Assembly: GCF_042434095.1 (NCBI RefSeq)
Contig: NZ_JBHLUE010000020.1
Coordinates: forward strand, 1-64,000
Length of the DNA stretch: 64,000 nucleotides
Origin: KBS50 sp042434095
GTDB taxonomy: Bacteria; Actinomycetota; Actinomycetes; Mycobacteriales; Micromonosporaceae
Reading direction: 5' to 3'
Part shown: positions 59,554-64,000 of the stretch, piece after piece
Position numbering within the stretch: the stretch's first letter is position 1
How the letters are laid out: each line of letters opens with the position of its first letter
Position numbers and translations under genes: made by a program
The notes under the pieces: generated by a model
What the model saw: the letters and a program-made list of their open reading frames with translations, nothing else
Told to the model about the DNA's origin: nothing
Databases searched by the model: none

Positions 59554-61272
59554 GTGCGCGACCGGCGAGACGACACCGGCGGCGCCGGCCCGGCGCGGCG
59601 GGTGCTCGCCGTCTCCCCCCGGTACGCCCGGTCGTTCGGCACCTTCGACCACGCGTTCCCGCTGCTCGGGGTGGCCGCGTTCATGCCGCCGCAGGGGCTG
59701 CTCACGGTGGCCGGCTTCCTGCCGCCGCACTGGCCGGTGCGGTTCGTGGACGAGAACGTCCGGCCGCTCACCGACGCCGACCTGGAGTGGGCCGAGATCG
59801 TCCTGATCAGCGGCATGCATGTGCAGCGGGAGCGGACCCGCGCCATCGCGGCCCGGGCCGCCGCGCTCGGTCGGGTGTGCGTGCTGGGCGGCCCCTCGGT
59901 TTCGGCAGACCCCGACCTGTATCCCGAGGTGGACCTGCTGCACGTCGGTGAGCTCGGGGACGCCACGGTCGAGCTGGTGGCCCGGCTCGGCGCCGACCCC
60001 GGCCGGCCCGCCCGGCAGGAGATCTACCGGACCGCCGACCGGCTGCCGCTGGCCGACTTCCCGCAGCCCCGCTACGACCTGATCGATCCGGCCGACTACC
60101 TGCTGGCCAGCGTGCAGTTCTCCAGCGGATGCCCGTTCCGGTGCGAGTTCTGCGACATCCCGGCGCTGTACGGCCAGCGGCCCCGGCGAAAGAGCGTGCC
60201 GGCCGTGCTCGCCGAGCTGGACGCGCTGCTGGCCCGGGGGAACCCGGGCAGCGTGTACTTCGTCGACGACAACTTCATCGCCGACCCGCGGGCCGCGGTG
60301 GAGCTGCTGACCGGGCTCGTGCAGTGGCAACGGGACCGCGGCTATCCGGTGACCTTCGCCTGCGAGGCCACGATGAACCTCGCCAAGCGGACCGACATCC
60401 TCGCGAAGATGCGCGAGGCCGCGTTCACCACCGTCTTCATGGGAGTGGAGTCGCCGGATCTGGCCGGGCTGCGGCTGATGCGCAAGACGCAGAACCTTGC
60501 CACCCCGCTCGAGGTGGCCGTGGCCACGCTGAATCGGCACGGGCTGGAGGTGGTGGCCGGCATCATCCTCGGGCTGGACACCGACGACGAGCGCTCCGGG
60601 CAGCGGGTCCTGGATTTCATCGCGACCACCCGGATCCCGATGCTCACCATCAACCTGCTGCACGCGCTGCCGCGTACCCCGTTGTGGGACCGGCTGTCGG
60701 CGGCCGGCCGGATCGTGCCGGCGGAGGCCGGCCGGGAGTCCAACGTGGACTTCCTGCGACCGTACGACGCCGTGGTGGCCGACTGGCGGCGGACGGTGAC
60801 CACCGCGTTCCGGCCCGAGGCGCTGTACGAGCGGTTCGCCTACCAGCTCACGCACACCTACCCGAACCGGCTGCCCCGGCCGGCGCGCCGGCCCGAGGCC
60901 CGGGAGCTGCGGCGCGGGCTGGCCATCCTGGCCCGCACGCTGTGGCATGCCGGCGTACGGTCCGGATACCGCCGCACGTTCTGGCGGACGGCCCGGCCGC
61001 TGCTACGCCGGTTGGAGCTGGAGCACCTCGTGCACATCGCGGTGGTGGCGCACCACCTGAGCACGTTCGCGGCCGAGGTGGCCGCCGGCCGAGCCGAGAA
61101 GTGCTTCTACAACCCGCGCCCCGAGGACGCCCGGCCGGCCCGTCCGGCCACCCCGACCGCCGCCCTCGGCGGCGACGGCGCGGCCGCCCCCACTCCCGCT
61201 CCCGTCGATCCTGAAATTGTGCTGCCGGAAAAAGGGGTGGCAGCCGGCAATCCGCCCACCACGACTCCATGA
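59554..61272 (+). CDS. B12-binding radical SAM protein (HpnP/DUF4070-like)
   Basis: 572 residues. N-terminal B12-binding region (about 20-155; VLAVSPRYARSFGTFDHAF, LGGPSVSADPDLYPEVDLLHVGELGD). Radical SAM domain with the cluster motif GCPFRCEFCDI (C-x3-C-x2-C), VDDNFIADPRAA and METNL-like EATMNLAK. The C-terminal DUF4070-like segment resembles hopanoid C2-methylase HpnP. Such enzymes methylate unactivated carbons. Start GTG at 59554 because GAAGGGG is 7 bases upstream. The product is not known; an HpnC-like gene lies 27 kb away. Confidence 0.85.
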   Translation: MRDRRDDTGGAGPARRVLAVSPRYARSFGTFDHAFPLLGVAAFMPPQGLLTVAGFLPPHWPVRFVDENVRPLTDADLEWAEIVLISGMHVQRERTRAIAARAAALGRVCVLGGPSVSADPDLYPEVDLLHVGELGDATVELVARLGADPGRPARQEIYRTADRLPLADFPQPRYDLIDPADYLLASVQFSSGCPFRCEFCDIPALYGQRPRRKSVPAVLAELDALLARGNPGSVYFVDDNFIADPRAAVELLTGLVQWQRDRGYPVTFACEATMNLAKRTDILAKMREAAFTTVFMGVESPDLAGLRLMRKTQNLATPLEVAVATLNRHGLEVVAGIILGLDTDDERSGQRVLDFIATTRIPMLTINLLHALPRTPLWDRLSAAGRIVPAEAGRESNVDFLRPYDAVVADWRRTVTTAFRPEALYERFAYQLTHTYPNRLPRPARRPEARELRRGLAILARTLWHAGVRSGYRRTFWRTARPLLRRLELEHLVHIAVVAHHLSTFAAEVAAGRAEKCFYNPRPEDARPARPATPTAALGGDGAAAPTPAPVDPEIVLPEKGVAAGNPPTTTP

Positions 61273-61299
61273 TCGACGGGTGGACCGGACGCGGGTGGG

Positions 61300-61650
61300 T
61301 CAGCGGCGGGCGGACAGGGTGAGGGCGATCCAGGCGGCGGCCAGGCCGGTCTCGGCCACCGCGGGACCGCGCTGACGCCGGTCCAGGGCCACCAGCAGCA
61401 CGGTGCTGGCCCCGTGCAGCGCGTCGGCCGCCGCGCCGGCCGCGAGCACCGGGCCGGTCGGCCGCCACGCCGTGACGGCGCCCTGGGCCAGGTGCCGGGC
61501 GCCGAGCACCCGGAGAACGGCCACCGCCAGGTCGCTGCGCCGGCCGCCGAGCGCGCCCAGCACGGTCGTCGGGGCCGCCAGCATGCCGGCGCCCCAGATC
61601 ATCCGCGCGACCGCGCCGGCCCGTACCGCCGCTGATCCGGCCCTCGTCAT
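61300..61650 (-). CDS. Small membrane protein, unknown
   Basis: 116 residues, three to four short hydrophobic segments rich in Ala and Leu. ATG at 61650 with GGAGGAG 7 bases upstream. Converges on the radical SAM gene. I do not recognise the family with confidence. Confidence 0.7.
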   Translation of the reverse strand: MTRAGSAAVRAGAVARMIWGAGMLAAPTTVLGALGGRRSDLAVAVLRVLGARHLAQGAVTAWRPTGPVLAAGAAADALHGASTVLLVALDRRQRGPAVAETGLAAAWIALTLSARR

Positions 61651-61749
61651 GTTCCGCTCCTCCTCTGGTGTCGCTCCCGCGCCGGACCGCCGTCCGGCCC
61701 TTCGCCGAGCCTGAGCACCGTACGTCCGCCGGGGCGCGTGTCAAAGCCC

Positions 61750-62829
61750 CTAGCCGACCCGGAACCGCTCGGCGTCGGCCACCCGGAGGGTGAGGCCGGT
61801 GCCCGGCGCGTCCCGGTTCACCGGCACGGTACCGCCGGTGGGGTCGGCCACGCCGTCGAACAGCATGCCCTCGATCCGCACGTGGTCGTGGAACCACTCC
61901 AGGTGCCGAAGGTTCGGCGTCGCGGCCGCCACGGCCAGGTGCTGGTGCGGGGCGCAGTGGCCGGACACCTCCAGCCCGGCCGCGGCCGCCACGCCGGCCG
62001 CGCGAAGGAACTCGCTGATCCCGCCGCACCGGGTCACGTCGATCTGCAGGCAGTCGACGAACGGCGCCATGCGCTGGAAGTACACCAGGTCATAGCCGTA
62101 CTCGCCGGCCGTCACGTCGGCGTCGACGCGGTCGCGCACCAGCCCCAGGCCGGCCAGGTCGTCCGAGCTGACCGGCTCCTCGTACCAGCGCACGTCCAGA
62201 TCGGCGGCCGCGTGCAGCACCCGGATCGCCTGCTTGCGGCCGTAGCCGCCGTTGGCGTCCACGAACAGCTCGGCGTCGGGGCCGATGCTGCGCCGGGCCG
62301 CGGACATCCGGTCCAGGTCCCGGGACAGGTCGGCGCCCCAGGACTCACCGATCTTGATCTTCACGCGCGGGATGCCCTGCTCGTGCACCCAGCCGGACAG
62401 CTGCTCGTGCTGCCGACCGGCGTCGTACGTGATGAAGCCGCCGCTGCCGTAGACCGGGACGGCATGCCGGGCGGCGCCCAGCAGCCGGGCCAGCGGCAGG
62501 CCGTGCCGGCGGGCCTTGAGATCCCAGATCGCGCAGTCGGCGGCCGACAGCGCGAGCCCGCCGATGCCGGGCCGGCCCGCGTTGCGCAGCCGCCGCTGCA
62601 TGGCCGACCAGGCGGCCGGCACGTCGTCCGGGTCGAGGTCGGCCACCACCGGCGCCAACTCGTCGCTCACCACCCGGACGGCGGCCACCGGCCCGTAGCT
62701 CCAGCCGAGCCCGGTGTGCCCGTCCGCCTCGGCCGTCGCGAGCACCAGGGTGGTCTGCGACCAGGCGAACGTGCCGTCGCCCTCCGGCCCGTCGGTGGGC
62801 AGCGTGTAGGCGCGGGCGCTCAGCCGCAC
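61750..62829 (-). CDS. Mandelate racemase/enolase-superfamily dehydratase
   Basis: 359 residues. Capping domain then barrel. Catalytic elements: KIKIG (Lys pair in IPRVKIKIGES), metal ligands Asp in FVDANGGY, Glu in YEEPV, Glu in TAGEYGYD, and GHCAPH near the end. The mandelate racemase subgroup acts on acid sugars or related alpha-hydroxy acids. Start GTG at 62829, six bases after the upstream Fe-S gene stop, so they are an operon. Confidence 0.9.
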   Translation of the reverse strand: MRLSARAYTLPTDGPEGDGTFAWSQTTLVLATAEADGHTGLGWSYGPVAAVRVVSDELAPVVADLDPDDVPAAWSAMQRRLRNAGRPGIGGLALSAADCAIWDLKARRHGLPLARLLGAARHAVPVYGSGGFITYDAGRQHEQLSGWVHEQGIPRVKIKIGESWGADLSRDLDRMSAARRSIGPDAELFVDANGGYGRKQAIRVLHAAADLDVRWYEEPVSSDDLAGLGLVRDRVDADVTAGEYGYDLVYFQRMAPFVDCLQIDVTRCGGISEFLRAAGVAAAAGLEVSGHCAPHQHLAVAAATPNLRHLEWFHDHVRIEGMLFDGVADPTGGTVPVNRDAPGTGLTLRVADAERFRVG

Positions 62830-62835
62830 CGCCGC

Positions 62836-64000
62836 TCACCCCCGCCGACCCACGCGCCCGCCGGCCAGCCGCCGCCGGGCCGCCGACCCCGACACCCACC
62901 GGACCGCCACGGGCCGTCGCCCGGCCGGGCCCGCGCCGGCCAGCCGGCCGGTGAGCGCGGCCAGCGCGCCCGCGCCGGCCAGCCCGACCGCGGCCACCGC
63001 GGCGGCCCGCAGCCAGGCCGGCGGGGCGGCGGTCCGGCCGGCCCACTGCCGCTCCGGCCGGTCCCGGCCGTCGTCGCCGGCCAGCCCGGCCCGGAGCAGC
63101 TCGGCCAGGTGCATGGCCCGGCGGCCGTTCGCGTCGCCCTGCTCGATCTGGGTACGGCAGCTGAACCCGTCGGCCAGCACCACGGCGGAATCGTCCGCGT
63201 CCCGGACGGCGGGCAGCAGGACCCGCTCGGCGCAGGCCATCGAGACGTCGTAGTGACCCTTCTCGAAGCCGAAGTTGCCGGCCAGCCCGCAGCAGCCCGA
63301 GTCGAGGAAGTCCGGGTCCACCCCGGCCGCCCGCAACACCGCCCGATCGGCCTCGACGCCCACGATGGCGTGCTGGTGGCAGTGCGTCTGGATCAGCGCG
63401 GCGCGGTCCAGCCGCGGCGGCCGCCAGCCGGGGGTGTGCTCGTGCAGCAGCTCGGCGAGGGTGACGGTCTGCGCGCGCAGCTTCTGCACGTCCTGGTCGT
63501 CCGGGAACAGCTCGGCCGCGTCCGAGCGGAACACGGCCGTGCAGCTGGGCTCCAGGCCGACCACCCGGACGCCGTCCCGCAGGCACGGGCGCAGCACGTC
63601 GACGGTGCGCCGCAGGACCCGCTTGGCCGTGTGCAGCTGCCCGGTGGAGATCCAGGTCAGCCCGCAGCAGACCGGCTGGTCCGGCACCCGTACCCGCCAC
63701 CCCGCGGCCTCCAGCACCTCGACGGCGGCCCGGGCCACGTCCGGGTGGAACCGGTTGCTGAAGGTGTCCGGCCAGAGCAGCACCTCGCCCCGTGAGCCGT
63801 CGCCGCCGGGGGCGCGGCCGGCGAACCAGTGCTGGAAGGTCTCCGGCGCGAACAGCGGGATTCGCCGGTGCTGGTCGATCCCGCCCGCGGCGCGGGCCAG
63901 GGTGGTCAGCCCGGGGGTGTGGGTCAGCAGGTTGACCAGCCGCGGCGCGACCGACGCCACGGCCGCGGCCACCGGCAGCCAGCCCATGGAGTAGTGCGCC
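62836..64000 (-). CDS. FAD/Fe-S oxidoreductase, C-terminal part
   Basis: Runs off the right edge; 388 residues seen, reading AHYSMGWLPVAAA at the border. The visible portion is the Fe-S C-terminal half of a YdiJ/glycolate-oxidase-like protein: CCG-type cysteine blocks VPDQPVCCGLTW and LDSGCCGLAGNFGFEKGHYD. A C-terminal extension with a hydrophobic helix (AAAVAAVGLAGAGALAAL) and a basic tail is unusual. Family members oxidise D-2-hydroxy acids. Coupled to the enolase-superfamily gene, which suggests hydroxy-acid or sugar-acid catabolism. Confidence 0.88.
   Translation of the reverse strand, partial: AHYSMGWLPVAAAVASVAPRLVNLLTHTPGLTTLARAAGGIDQHRRIPLFAPETFQHWFAGRAPGGDGSRGEVLLWPDTFSNRFHPDVARAAVEVLEAAGWRVRVPDQPVCCGLTWISTGQLHTAKRVLRRTVDVLRPCLRDGVRVVGLEPSCTAVFRSDAAELFPDDQDVQKLRAQTVTLAELLHEHTPGWRPPRLDRAALIQTHCHQHAIVGVEADRAVLRAAGVDPDFLDSGCCGLAGNFGFEKGHYDVSMACAERVLLPAVRDADDSAVVLADGFSCRTQIEQGDANGRRAMHLAELLRAGLAGDDGRDRPERQWAGRTAAPPAWLRAAAVAAVGLAGAGALAALTGRLAGAGPAGRRPVAVRWVSGSAARRRLAGGRVGRRG

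Noticed and set aside
1..64000. CRISPR arrays, restriction-modification, toxin-antitoxin or other defence genes
   Set aside because: No evenly spaced repeats with unique spacers and no recognisable defence protein motifs were found.

Overview
The window is about 64 kb of very GC-rich actinomycete chromosome. GTG and TTG starts are common, genes sit in short overlapping operons, and the gene content is typical of the phylum: an ergothioneine operon, an F420-type flavin oxidoreductase, small DUF6295 and DUF6766 proteins, and a PiT phosphate transporter with a small membrane partner. An intergenic hairpin with arms AGGAAGGGCCCCTTGTTAT recurs here, which I associate with Micromonospora and relatives. 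Assignment to Micromonosporaceae is therefore an inference from content and repeats, not from a marker gene. I see no rRNA, complete tRNA, insertion sequence, CRISPR array or prophage core.

Layout. 1-3.2 kb: two secreted lysozyme-like paralogues that share GGAAT-N18-GTTACAC promoters, then an L,D-transpeptidase. 3.3-9.5 kb: PiT phosphate transport, a DinB-like enzyme, a secreted 5'-nucleotidase and a secreted alpha/beta hydrolase with a promoter-operator. 9.6-15.1 kb: an exopolysaccharide locus (chain-length regulator/tyrosine kinase, glycosyltransferase, DUF4012 protein, LPXTG protein). 15.3-18.1 kb: NhaA antiporter, then a GDT1/TMEM165-type transporter behind a yybP-ykoY (Mn2+) riboswitch. 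18.1-22.4 kb: egtABCD (ergothioneine). 22.7-27.3 kb: a transmembrane Ser/Thr kinase, a nucleotide-sugar dehydrogenase, an anti-sigma-like protein and a PaaI thioesterase. 27.5-36.4 kb: asparagine synthase with an M15-like partner, PaaK ligase, an HpnC-like squalene synthase, an EamA-type transporter and two divergent glycosyltransferases.

36.5-41.4 kb: DUF6295, dienelactone hydrolase divergent from MarR, a K+/H+ antiporter behind a frameshifted chaB, and an atypical acetate kinase. 41.4-42.6 kb: a gene-poor gap holding one 37-residue basic ORF and a repeat array. 42.6-49.1 kb: SnoaL, MazG, an F420 oxidoreductase, a clipped MerR gene, a sugar ABC importer without its ATPase, and DUF6766. 49.2-53.9 kb: a three-gene envelope operon (DUF3618, holin-X-like, repeat-tailed protein), an epimerase and DedA. 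54.1-61.3 kb: an acyltransferase fused to an NPCBM domain, alpha-amylase with a CTTGCAG-type control region, an SDR and a B12-radical SAM enzyme. 61.3-64.0 kb: a small membrane protein, an enolase-superfamily dehydratase and the 3' part of an Fe-S oxidoreductase running off the right edge.

Much of the window concerns the envelope and ion balance: peptidoglycan remodelling, exopolysaccharide, surface anchoring, glycolipid-type glycosyltransferases, lipid enzymes, and H+/Na+/K+/Mn2+ transport. The observations I would follow first are the shared alternative-sigma promoters with a triplicated leader peptide, the Mn2+ riboswitch whose 5' end overlaps the egt terminator, the one-base frameshift in chaB, the asparagine synthase/M15-like pair with an altered catalytic motif, and the acyltransferase-NPCBM fusion. 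Nothing here is a clearly new defence or mobile system.
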